From CAYVXE01 sp964455375 (GTDB lineage Bacteria; Zhuqueibacterota; Zhuqueibacteria; Oceanimicrobiales; Oceanimicrobiaceae): a DNA stretch of 32,537 nucleotides. The stretch spans positions 1-32,537 of the forward strand of contig CAYVXE010000042.1 of NCBI GenBank assembly GCA_964455375.1. Reading direction: 5' to 3'. This document shows, in pieces, positions 16,110 to 23,424 of the stretch. Made by a program: the position numbers and the translations under genes. Numbering within the stretch: the first letter of the stretch is position 1; each line of letters begins with the position of its first letter. Under the pieces are notes generated by a model. That model saw only the letters and a program-made list of their open reading frames with translations, had not been told where the DNA came from and ran no database searches.

Positions 16110-16864
16110 TTAGAGCCTCCATCGCCTTTAAATGTGAAATCATGCGTTGATTTTTGTCCGGCATCTACAGTAATTTTTGTTTCTTGAGTCCCTGAATCCG
16201 GGTGCCAGACGATCAATGTGTAGGTGCCGGCAGGAACGTCTGTAATATTGAAGGCGCCATCTTTACCGGTCACACTAAAATACGGGTTACTTGCGACGAA
16301 GAGATAATCATGCATGAAGTTATGCGCGTCACATTCCAATTTCACATACGGCGTCCGTCTGGTATCAAATTTCATGTGGAATGTTTTACCTTTTATTTGT
16401 CCCCGGTTGAAGATAGTGCGGCGTCCGCGCCCGATGAGCTCATAAGCATGAATGTTGTGCATGACCGGGTCGCTGTTTTTAATCGGTACCGGCACATCTT
16501 TGTAAACAACTTTGCTGTGCAGAATGAAGCGGGCGCCTTTCTGGTCAATTAATCCGTCATCGGGAAGCTTTGGCCAATCTTTACCGGCTGCCACCTTTTT
16601 AAGGTAAACCACGGCGTCTGCTAATTTGCCATCGTTAACAGAAACAACGTCTACCATGCGTTTTGCGTCTTTTGCGATTTCTTTGTCCTTGGTAACGGTG
16701 ATAACGCGTGGTTTCGGTAAAGTACCCTCAAAAAATACGGTGCCGGAAACAGTGGCGCCGTTGGTAACCGGTTTCACCGTATATTTTTGCGCCCAAACAT
16801 TTAAGGGCATTGTCAAAAAAACCGTGAGTGTTAAAAAGGCACTCACTTTCCATACTTTGAACAT
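16106..16864 (-). CDS. Exported blue-copper-like protein with carboxypeptidase-regulatory-like domain
   Basis: A 252-residue periplasmic protein with a signal peptide (cleavage near VWA-QK, residue 25). The N-terminal region (about 38-125) is beta-rich, followed by a cupredoxin-like segment with H136 (DPVMHNIHA) and C178-x2-H181-x2-M184 (CDAHNFM). These match type 1 copper ligand order. The C-terminal domain resembles carboxypeptidase regulatory-like folds (GAFNITDVPAGTYTL). It is a longer relative of the protein at 9803-10378. AGGAGG precedes the ATG, and its stop overlaps the peroxidase start. As peroxidases of this family commonly take electrons from cupredoxins, it may be the donor for the peroxidases or molybdoenzyme. 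That role is inferred. Confidence 0.8.
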   Translation of the reverse strand: MFKVWKVSAFLTLTVFLTMPLNVWAQKYTVKPVTNGATVSGTVFFEGTLPKPRVITVTKDKEIAKDAKRMVDVVSVNDGKLADAVVYLKKVAAGKDWPKLPDDGLIDQKGARFILHSKVVYKDVPVPIKNSDPVMHNIHAYELIGRGRRTIFNRGQIKGKTFHMKFDTRRTPYVKLECDAHNFMHDYLFVASNPYFSVTGKDGAFNITDVPAGTYTLIVWHPDSGTQETKITVDAGQKSTHDFTFKGDGGSK

Positions 16865-16917
16865 AATTCCTCCTGATAATAATTTGATTCTTCAATAGAA
16901 TTTAATGATTCGTTGTA

Positions 16918-18006
16918 TTAATATTTTATGTTAAAATCGAGTCGAAAACGATTGGCATCTTTGCTGCCGACGATCATGTCGGTCACATAGTGCCGGGCTA
17001 CAAGGTTCATTTTTTGGCCGATTTGATAAGCAAATCGCAGTTCAAATCCTTTCAGGTCTGATGAATCTGTGTGCCCGTTGCCAAAGCGCCACCAATCGTC
17101 CTGAGCAAAATTCGCAACCACCGCGTATTTTTCAATGCGGACATAATAGCCGGCCAGCAGCCAATCCCCGGGCTTTTTCAATTTTCCGAGTACAAGCTGT
17201 ACAACGAGTCCGTTTGTCTCATCTTTAAAAGCGGCAACTGTGGGATCTTCGAAGTTTTTCATATAATCCGCTCCCAACGTTACCGGTAAATCGGGATTCA
17301 CGTTGAACTTGACCTGCCCGCTGACAACCAGAATTTTGTGATTCATGTCATCCAGCGGATTGTAAGAAACGGTGTCTTTACTGGTGTTGTTGAAGTAGTA
17401 ATAACCCGCGGCAGCGGTAAAATTTGCTGCATCCGTTTTTTTGTTCAGGCTAACTTGCGCGGCTGTGAGTGAACTCTTAAATAGGGTATTGAAATCATCT
17501 AAGATGTATTGTCCGCCGGTGAGTGTGAGTTTGCTGTCCGGTCCGGCAAAATTTTTGGTGTTGTATGAAACGGAAGCGCCTTCGGGGTTTACATCGCTAT
17601 CCCAGAACATTTCGTTCTGTTTCCAAAAGGGAAAGGAATTTTTGCCTAACCAGAACCAGCCGGATTTAAAATAATATTTAAAATACACTTTGTCCATAAA
17701 AAAGTTCTTCTTGCTCAAATCATTGCCAAAAGTCTGGTGGGGAGATTGCTGATCCAGCGGATTACCAGAGCTTAACCTGGCGCCAACTTCGATGTTGTCC
17801 CCTCGCTTGTGTACAATGCCGAATCTAAAGCGGTAGCGTGTCCGGTCACGATCGCTTTTACCGGTGACGCTGTAATCTTTTTCAAAACGAAGGCGTAAAT
17901 CACCGGAAAATTTGAGTTTTTCGTCAGCTTGCGTTTTTTTAATTGCACCTGCGCCAAAGAGTAAGCATAGTATTAGCAGGTAAATTAAACGTGGAAATGG
18001 TTTCAT
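16918..18006 (-). CDS. Outer-membrane beta-barrel porin-like protein
   Basis: A 362-residue protein with a signal peptide (cleavage near QA-DE, residue 27) followed by alternating beta strands to the end. The last residues, RFRLDFNIKY, end in an aromatic residue as in many outer-membrane barrels. Early strands (GDLRLRFEKDY, RYRFRFGIVHK) resemble alginate-export or phosphate-selective-type putative porins. It is the first gene of the respiratory operon, 53 bp before the blue-copper-like gene, so it may let the oxyanion substrate or product cross the outer membrane. AAGGAG precedes the ATG. A sigma-54 type promoter lies about 90-100 bp upstream. The substrate is unknown. Confidence 0.8.
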   Translation of the reverse strand: MKPFPRLIYLLILCLLFGAGAIKKTQADEKLKFSGDLRLRFEKDYSVTGKSDRDRTRYRFRFGIVHKRGDNIEVGARLSSGNPLDQQSPHQTFGNDLSKKNFFMDKVYFKYYFKSGWFWLGKNSFPFWKQNEMFWDSDVNPEGASVSYNTKNFAGPDSKLTLTGGQYILDDFNTLFKSSLTAAQVSLNKKTDAANFTAAAGYYYFNNTSKDTVSYNPLDDMNHKILVVSGQVKFNVNPDLPVTLGADYMKNFEDPTVAAFKDETNGLVVQLVLGKLKKPGDWLLAGYYVRIEKYAVVANFAQDDWWRFGNGHTDSSDLKGFELRFAYQIGQKMNLVARHYVTDMIVGSKDANRFRLDFNIKY

Positions 18007-18067
18007 GATGTGCTCCTTCCTCGCTTCATAAATAGAGTACTTTTAGAAAAGTATGTGTATGTTCCTA

Positions 18068-18088
18068 AAATGTGGGAAAATCACATTT
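18068..18088. promoter_or_regulatory. Dyad near the predicted operon transcription start
   Basis: AAATGTG (18068-18074) and CACATTT (18082-18088) form a perfect 7-bp inverted repeat around a 7-bp spacer. It overlaps the start point expected from the -24/-12 element. It could be a repressor site or a short leader hairpin. I know no regulator for it. Confidence 0.3.
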
Positions 18089-18093
18089 CATTT

Positions 18094-18109
18094 AGCAAAA
18101 AGAGTACCA
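18094..18109 (-). promoter_or_regulatory. Sigma-54 (-24/-12) promoter of the respiratory operon
   Basis: Read on the minus strand the sequence is TGGTACTCTTTTTGCT, which fits TGG-N9-11-TTGC. The -24 GG and -12 GC are exactly 10 bases apart. The start of transcription should fall near 18083, about 77 bp before the porin ATG at 18006. A gene for an NtrC-type sigma-54 activator ends about 275 bp upstream. Arsenite oxidase operons are known to use RpoN and an NtrC-like activator (AioR), which makes this arrangement believable. Confidence 0.75.
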
Positions 18110-18193
18110 ATAAATGACAGTGAAAATAAGATACATTTTAGGTGCTATATATTTAATAGTTGAGGGCGTCGAAAAAGCAGAAATTAATTAACT

Positions 18194-18266
18194 CTTCATG
18201 TTGAGCGGAGTCGAAGCATGAGTTAAAAACAATGGTTTACAACCTTCGACTCCGTTCAGGCTGAAG
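18194..18266. repeat. Imperfect palindromic repeat, REP/MITE-like
   Basis: The left arm 18194-18216 and right arm 18244-18266 are reverse complements at about 19 of 23 positions (core CGGAGTCGAAG / CTTCGACTCCG). The inner part recurs at 32301-32360 in the same orientation with roughly 84 percent identity. Such CTTCGACTCCG-type palindromes are commonly scattered between genes in some bacterial groups. This copy lies upstream of the sigma-54 promoter, in the zone where activator sites would be expected. Confidence 0.7.
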
Positions 18267-18341
18267 TGGAATACCAATTTTAGGGCACTCGCAAAAATTA
18301 AAAAATATTCCTGGGAGTAATTGGCAGAGAGTGGCGCGGGG

Positions 18342-18378
18342 TTACCGAAAATCGGGAAGGCTTCCCATATTTCGGTAA
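18342..18378 (-). terminator. 37-bp dyad just after the response regulator gene
   Basis: The arms 18342-18359 and 18361-18378 match as reverse complements at 15 of 18 positions (outer TTACCGAAA / TTTCGGTAA, inner GGGAAG / CTTCCC). It begins 6 bp after the response regulator stop. It would end the kinase-regulator transcript, although no U run follows directly. Because it also lies about 250 bp upstream of the sigma-54 promoter, it might alternatively be an activator site. Confidence 0.5.
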
Positions 18379-18384
18379 GTTTGG

Positions 18385-19737
18385 TTATGTGCGTTGATAC
18401 TTTTTCATCTTTTCATCAAAAGTAGACCGTGCTATTCCCAACCGCCTGGTAGCTTCCGACTTGTTGCCACCGACTTGCTCTAGGACCCAGAGGATGTGCC
18501 GGCGTTCAATTTCAGCCAGGATCCAGTTCTCTGATGCGGCGGATGGGCTGGGATTTGTGTATTTGTCCGGATACAACTGAACCGGAAGATGTTCCGGGGT
18601 GATCTCGCGGTCATCACAAAGAATGACTGCCCGCTCAATGATATTACGAAGTTCGCGCACGTTCCCCGGCCATGGGTATTTTTTGAGAATGCTAATTGCA
18701 GGTTTGGAAATTCCGGTTATTTGTTTGCGCATTTTAACAGAACATTTCCTCAGGAAATGGTTGACGAAGAGTAGGACGTCCTCCGGTCGTTCTTGTAAGG
18801 TTGGCATTTCAATCACGAACGCACTCAAACGGTAAAACAGGTCCTCACGGAATGTTCCTGCCTGCACCATTTGCTGTAAATTTTTGTTACTGGCTGCAAC
18901 GACACGCACATCGACGCTTAGGTCCCTTGTGCCTCCCAGACGTTTGAACGGATGCCCTTCAATAACTCGCAATAATTTCGGCTGCATGTTGATTTGCATT
19001 TCTGAAATTTCATCGAGGAAAAGCGTACCGCCGTTTGCCAGTTCAAAAAGACCCGGTTTGTGTTGTGTGGCTCCGGTAAACGCACTCTTTTCGAAACCAA
19101 AGAGTTCACTTTCTAATAAATTTTCCGGCAGAGCACTGCAATTGATTTTGACCAGGGATTTTTCGTGTCTGTCGCTGAAGGCATGAACGGCATTTGCGGT
19201 CAGCTCCTTGCCCGTACCACTGGGTCCGGTAATAAGAACCGGGGTGTTGGCAGCCTTTGCGACTTTAGCAATCATATCTTTTACTTTTTTAATCGCCGGA
19301 CTTTCACCCAATATTTCGGGAAAATAGTCGTCCGGCAGTTCCCGTTGCAAGCGCAGAACTTCGCTTTTGAGATTACGAATTTCCAGTGCTCTGTTGATGG
19401 TTTGCCGTAGTTCTTCCACTTCAAATGGTTTGACCACATAGTCAAAAGCACCTTTTTTGATGGTTTCTACCGCGGATTTAACGTCCGGGAACGCGGTCAT
19501 CATAATGACCGCCATGTCTTCATCGATATCCTGAATGGCCTGAAGGAGATCCATGCCGTTTGCATCCGGCAGTCGCATATCCAGCAGAACCGCATCAAAG
19601 TTTTGCTTTTTAAAAAGGTCGAGTCCCTGCGCGCCATTTTCTGCAAGCTGAGCCTGAAGAGAATTCTGTTTGCAAAAAATTGCCAGAGATTTGCGCATAA
19701 GTACATCGTCTTCTATGACTAAAATGGCTGGTGTCAT
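18385..19737 (-). CDS. NtrC-family sigma-54-dependent response regulator
   Basis: A 450-residue three-domain activator. The receiver domain (1-120) has Asp53 as phosphorylation site and Lys103. The AAA+ domain has Walker A GPSGTGKE (171-178) and Walker B LFLDEI (239-244). The sigma-54 contact loop reads SAFTGA (218-223) instead of GAFTGA. A Fis-type helix-turn-helix ends the protein (GGNKSEATRRLGIARSTF, about 423-440). It lies 65 bp after the kinase gene and upstream of the operon that has a -24/-12 promoter, so it is the obvious activator of that operon. Its signal is unknown. It plays the part that AioR plays for aioBA, but orthology is not claimed. Confidence 0.93.
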   Translation of the reverse strand: MTPAILVIEDDVLMRKSLAIFCKQNSLQAQLAENGAQGLDLFKKQNFDAVLLDMRLPDANGMDLLQAIQDIDEDMAVIMMTAFPDVKSAVETIKKGAFDYVVKPFEVEELRQTINRALEIRNLKSEVLRLQRELPDDYFPEILGESPAIKKVKDMIAKVAKAANTPVLITGPSGTGKELTANAVHAFSDRHEKSLVKINCSALPENLLESELFGFEKSAFTGATQHKPGLFELANGGTLFLDEISEMQINMQPKLLRVIEGHPFKRLGGTRDLSVDVRVVAASNKNLQQMVQAGTFREDLFYRLSAFVIEMPTLQERPEDVLLFVNHFLRKCSVKMRKQITGISKPAISILKKYPWPGNVRELRNIIERAVILCDDREITPEHLPVQLYPDKYTNPSPSAASENWILAEIERRHILWVLEQVGGNKSEATRRLGIARSTFDEKMKKYQRT

Positions 19738-19802
19738 ATTGATTCCCCAATATTTTTATCTTGATAATTATTGTTACACGATATCATGAATGTCGATCAC
19801 CG

Positions 19803-22166
19803 TTAAGATGATGAATGTACAGGCAACGTAAAAATAAACTGTGTGCCCGTTGTTTTTCCGGATTTTACCTGAATGTTACCGTCATGGTTTTCAATAATTT
19901 GCCGCACAATTGTCAGTCCAAGCCCGGTTCCATCTGACTTGTCGGAGTAGAATGGGTCAAAGATTTTCGCGAGTTTTTCCTTGGCAATACCCGAGCCGCT
20001 GTCTGAAATGGTCACCTGGACGTGTTGTTTGTTTTTTCCTGCTACGGTTGCAGATATTTGAAGTTTTCCTCCCTGCGGCATAGCCTCGAAAGCATTTATG
20101 CAAATATTTAGAAGCGCTTGTTGCAACTGAATAGAGTCAAGTTTCATTTCCGGCAGAGAGTCTAAACCGCTGATTTGCAGCTCAATATTACGATGGTGGG
20201 CATCTTTTTCGATAAGGATTTTGACTTGATTCACGACATGGGCAAGGTGACATGTTTCTAATTGCAGCGGCCGCGGCCGGGCATACTTTGAAAACGTTTT
20301 CAGAAATCCACTAAGTTGATCGATCTCTTTTTCGACGCCGTCGAAATACATGCGTTGTTCATCGTTTTCCATTTCCTGATTCAAAACCTGAATGGTTGTT
20401 TTTATAGAGGCTAAGGGTTTGGCGACTTCATGAATGACACCGGCAGCCATTTGCACCTGACTCGCCAAATGTACTTTTTCGGATTTCTGTTTCTCCAGCG
20501 CTCTTTCTTTTAAAACGGACTCCGTAATGTCCAGATGCATTTCGAGAATTTGGCTGACCTGGTTATCGACATCGATCACAGGTGTGGAGACGACCTGGTA
20601 GATTTTTTCTTCATCCTTTGCATGTCGTCGACTCATTACCATTTTACTCGGACGTCTTTTTTGAAAATTCACCTCGCAACGGCAATTTGTGCACTCTTTT
20701 CCATTGTTATTGAAGAGTTCATGACAAGGTTTTCCTATTGCCAAAGATTCCCCGCCGCAACGGTCAGCTAATACTTTGTTCACCCAGACAACGCTTTTCT
20801 GACGATCGATGAGGCACAATTCAGCGCCGATACTGCTGATGATGTCGTCAAGCTTCTGTTTTTCGATTTTCAACTGTTCCTCGGAAAGGACAAGCTCTGC
20901 TGTTCGCTTAGCGACTTCATTTTGAAGGTTTTCATTCCATCGCTGCATTTTTGTGTGCGAATCTCCAAGTTGTTTAGCCATCTGGTTGAAATGGCCTGCG
21001 AGATCTTCTAACTCATCATTTGTTTGAACCAGAATGTTGTGACCAAATTCACCACGTGCGATCAAGTCTGCGCCATGGGTCAGCCTATAAATTGGGCGGG
21101 TAAATTGACGGGCTGCAATTAAGCCCAGAAAACTCGCGGAAATCACCAAAATAATCAAGATGCCAACCAGGCCGGTTTTTAGCTTGTACACAGCTGCAAA
21201 TACAACATCCTTTGGCATGGAGACTAAAAGCAGCCAGGTTTCCGCGGCGTGTTTTGATAGTGTGATCCGGGAATGGGCCAAAATGAGATTCTGTGTATGA
21301 ATGAGGCCGCGATCAGTATGCAGGATTTGTTTTGCCACATTTTCAGAATAATCGTCGTAAAGACTACGATTGCGAAAGTAGTTAAAGCCGGTTGAACCTG
21401 AGGATTGATATAGATATAACCCTCCCTTGTCCGTGAGATATGAGCCGGCTTCTTCGGGAACTCCTCCAATGATTTCAAAGATACTTTTTGCAAACAGATT
21501 GATGACCAAAATGCCCTGTTTAATGTCATTTTTGTCCGTTATCACGATGGCATAACGCACCACCGGTTTGAGGGGTATTTCTACGATTCCTCTTTCCACA
21601 TTCAGGTCCATGGGCGAAACATAGATTTGGTCAGGTGGGGTTTGCAGAGCTTCCTGAATGTAGTACCGACTGCTCTTATTCTGTAAATGTGATTGTGCCA
21701 CAACGTAGGCTCCTGTTTTACCACGATTCAATCGTACAATCTCTTGCCCGGAGGCGCTGATGTAGCGAATTTGGTAATACGTCCGCTTACCCTTTGAGAA
21801 CTGTAAAAAATCCCGCTCAACCACCGATTTTTTTGTTTTAAATAAATTTGATTTGACCCGTCCGTTCGATTGAATTTTCGCAAACTCTTTTAACGAAGAT
21901 AATGAAGCCAGGTAACGTAAATCCTGTTGAACATTACCCAGAAAGTCACTCATATCTCTGCTGATGGTGTCTATTTGAAATTGCAGTTTACGCAAAGCCT
22001 GGTCTTCAAACGAGCGGCTCATGGATATGATGCTATAGATGCCGTATGTGACCAGAGGTAAAATAACCAGTGCCAGAAACGCGATGATCAATTTGGTGGA
22101 AATACTTAAACGAGGAAAAAGTTTATTCAGATTTAACATGCGGTTAGAAATGGTTTTGGTATGCAT
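19803..22166 (-). CDS. Membrane sensor histidine kinase, dCache-HAMP-PAS type
   Basis: A 787-residue kinase. A first membrane helix (about 24-46) is followed by a large periplasmic region (about 48-325) that looks like a double-Cache sensor, a second helix (about 330-353), HAMP, a coiled coil, and a PAS domain. The PAS domain has a Cys/His group (C481, H482, C492, C495, C497) that could bind metal or a redox cofactor. The phosphorylated His is H579 in GVIHEVAKPL, an NtrB-like H-box variant. The N box (NICINAFEAM) and G boxes (DSGSGIA, GTGLGL) are complete. No clear ribosome site precedes either Met1 or Met10 (22139), so the start is uncertain. It should phosphorylate the NtrC-type partner encoded next to it. 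The periplasmic domain may sense the oxyanion. Confidence 0.9.
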   Translation of the reverse strand: MHTKTISNRMLNLNKLFPRLSISTKLIIAFLALVILPLVTYGIYSIISMSRSFEDQALRKLQFQIDTISRDMSDFLGNVQQDLRYLASLSSLKEFAKIQSNGRVKSNLFKTKKSVVERDFLQFSKGKRTYYQIRYISASGQEIVRLNRGKTGAYVVAQSHLQNKSSRYYIQEALQTPPDQIYVSPMDLNVERGIVEIPLKPVVRYAIVITDKNDIKQGILVINLFAKSIFEIIGGVPEEAGSYLTDKGGLYLYQSSGSTGFNYFRNRSLYDDYSENVAKQILHTDRGLIHTQNLILAHSRITLSKHAAETWLLLVSMPKDVVFAAVYKLKTGLVGILIILVISASFLGLIAARQFTRPIYRLTHGADLIARGEFGHNILVQTNDELEDLAGHFNQMAKQLGDSHTKMQRWNENLQNEVAKRTAELVLSEEQLKIEKQKLDDIISSIGAELCLIDRQKSVVWVNKVLADRCGGESLAIGKPCHELFNNNGKECTNCRCEVNFQKRRPSKMVMSRRHAKDEEKIYQVVSTPVIDVDNQVSQILEMHLDITESVLKERALEKQKSEKVHLASQVQMAAGVIHEVAKPLASIKTTIQVLNQEMENDEQRMYFDGVEKEIDQLSGFLKTFSKYARPRPLQLETCHLAHVVNQVKILIEKDAHHRNIELQISGLDSLPEMKLDSIQLQQALLNICINAFEAMPQGGKLQISATVAGKNKQHVQVTISDSGSGIAKEKLAKIFDPFYSDKSDGTGLGLTIVRQIIENHDGNIQVKSGKTTGTQFIFTLPVHSSS

Positions 22167-22229
22167 TTATTGTTCAAACATACGAACTGTTTTTTGATTT
22201 TTCAACGTTAAAGTTGTCGTAAATAAAAA

Positions 22230-22255
22230 AAACTCCAAGACATTGCTTGGAGTTT
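22230..22255 (-). terminator. Intrinsic terminator of the redoxin gene
   Basis: AAACTCCAAG (22230-22239) and CTTGGAGTTT (22246-22255) are perfect reverse complements with a 6-base loop. On the minus strand the stem is followed by a run of T, which is a textbook terminator. It lies 36 bp after the redoxin stop and isolates that gene from the downstream kinase gene. Confidence 0.85.
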
Positions 22256-22290
22256 CTGTGGCTTTTCCCGAATGATAAAACAATTTGCTT

Positions 22291-23259
22291 TTAGGAGTCT
22301 CCCTGCAGTAATTGGGTCATGGCTATATCCAAAATCCTTTTTTCTTTATAACCGACAAATTTTTTCGTTACCTGTCCGTTCCGGTCTAAAAAAAAGGTAG
22401 ACGGAACCATTCTGCTTTTATATGCTTTGGAGACAGTTTTGTCTTCCGAAACGATGAAGGGGAGGCTCAAGTTCATTTCCGCACTCCAACTCAGGATGTC
22501 TTCGACTGAGCCGCTGTTTACATACACCGGCAAAATTTCCAAATCTGTCGTTGCGTATTTTTTATACAAAGCATTTAGGATTGGTAGTGTGTCGAAACTG
22601 TGCGAGCAGTGACCGGACAAAAACACCAGAACGACTGGTTTACCGTAATAATCGGACAAACTGATGCTGCGACCATCCGTTGTCGGTAAGGTGAAATTCG
22701 GAGCTGTCCAGTCTGTAAATGTCTCACCATCCTGTGATTTCTCGAAACTGTAACGCTGCAACTCTTCTCCCGAGGCACCACTGAGATCACGGTTTACTGA
22801 ACAAGCACTGAATTTGGAACAATTGCCGCACGCTTGTCCGTCTAAACCCGATAATTTGAAATCTCTCTTGTTCAGTTCAGCAATGACACCTGCCTGCAGT
22901 TTTCCTGCATTCATGTTTTCCATGGAGACACCTAAGGCATTTTCAATCTCCATCGCATCAAATTGTACGGTGCCTTTTGTCTCAACCTGATCGGTTATGT
23001 AACTGATTACCTTTTGTTCGTCCGGCGTGTAACTCGCCGAATTTGTCTCTGTATTGACTGAACAGGAAGAATTGTTAGCGCAAGCTGCAGCTTTAGTGTC
23101 TTTTTTGTCCACAAAACTTGCTGCAGCATCACAATTACAAAAGCCGAAATCGTGCACTTTTATATGCAAATTAGTCAGCCAGTCCCCATCGGTAGCAAAA
23201 AGCACCACGGATGTGGTAACTAATAGGGCTGTGATGCCTATTATATATTTTCTGTTCAT
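22291..23259 (-). CDS. Exported Cys-rich redoxin (TlpA/AhpC-like fold)
   Basis: A 322-residue protein with an N-terminal signal or anchor helix (4-22). A Cys-rich part follows (C41, C43, C60, C66), then a helical middle domain (about 78-140), a second Cys group (C144, C147, C153), and a C-terminal thioredoxin-like redoxin domain (about 185-320). The active site reads SGHCSHS, so only C218 is kept and the resolving Cys of CxxC is Ser. It may act as a peroxiredoxin-like or one-Cys thiol protein in the periplasm, and the Cys groups could bind metal. AAAGGAG precedes the ATG. The promoter contains a site identical in pattern to those before the BlaI-like gene, so control by that repressor is likely. 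Confidence 0.78.
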   Translation of the reverse strand: MNRKYIIGITALLVTTSVVLFATDGDWLTNLHIKVHDFGFCNCDAAASFVDKKDTKAAACANNSSCSVNTETNSASYTPDEQKVISYITDQVETKGTVQFDAMEIENALGVSMENMNAGKLQAGVIAELNKRDFKLSGLDGQACGNCSKFSACSVNRDLSGASGEELQRYSFEKSQDGETFTDWTAPNFTLPTTDGRSISLSDYYGKPVVLVFLSGHCSHSFDTLPILNALYKKYATTDLEILPVYVNSGSVEDILSWSAEMNLSLPFIVSEDKTVSKAYKSRMVPSTFFLDRNGQVTKKFVGYKEKRILDIAMTQLLQGDS

Positions 23260-23389
23260 GGTCTTTCTCCTTTAATTTAGTTAAAATAATTAGTGGTTTT
23301 ATGTTAATCATACATCGTAATTGATCGAAAACATTCTTTTTTACCATGTTAGTGCAGCGCACAGTTGCACGCATTAAGTGAAAGCACAT

Positions 23390-23418
23390 ATACTACAATT
23401 GGTAGTAGGAAAGGTCAA
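23390..23418 (-). promoter_or_regulatory. Promoter of the redoxin gene with embedded BlaI-type operator
   Basis: On the minus strand, TTGACC (23413-23418) and TAGTAT (23390-23395) are spaced by 17 bp, a good sigma-70 type promoter. The dyad ACTACAATTGGTAGT (23392-23406) fills the spacer and overlaps the -10 box. The same 15-bp pattern, ACTAC-N5-RTAGT, occurs twice before the BlaI-like gene. Binding there would block RNA polymerase. Confidence 0.7.
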
Positions 23419-23424
23419 AAAAAA

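Noticed and set aside
18270..18300. A second -24/-12 promoter near GGGCACTCGCAA
   Set aside because: The GG and GC elements are not 10 bases apart on either strand.
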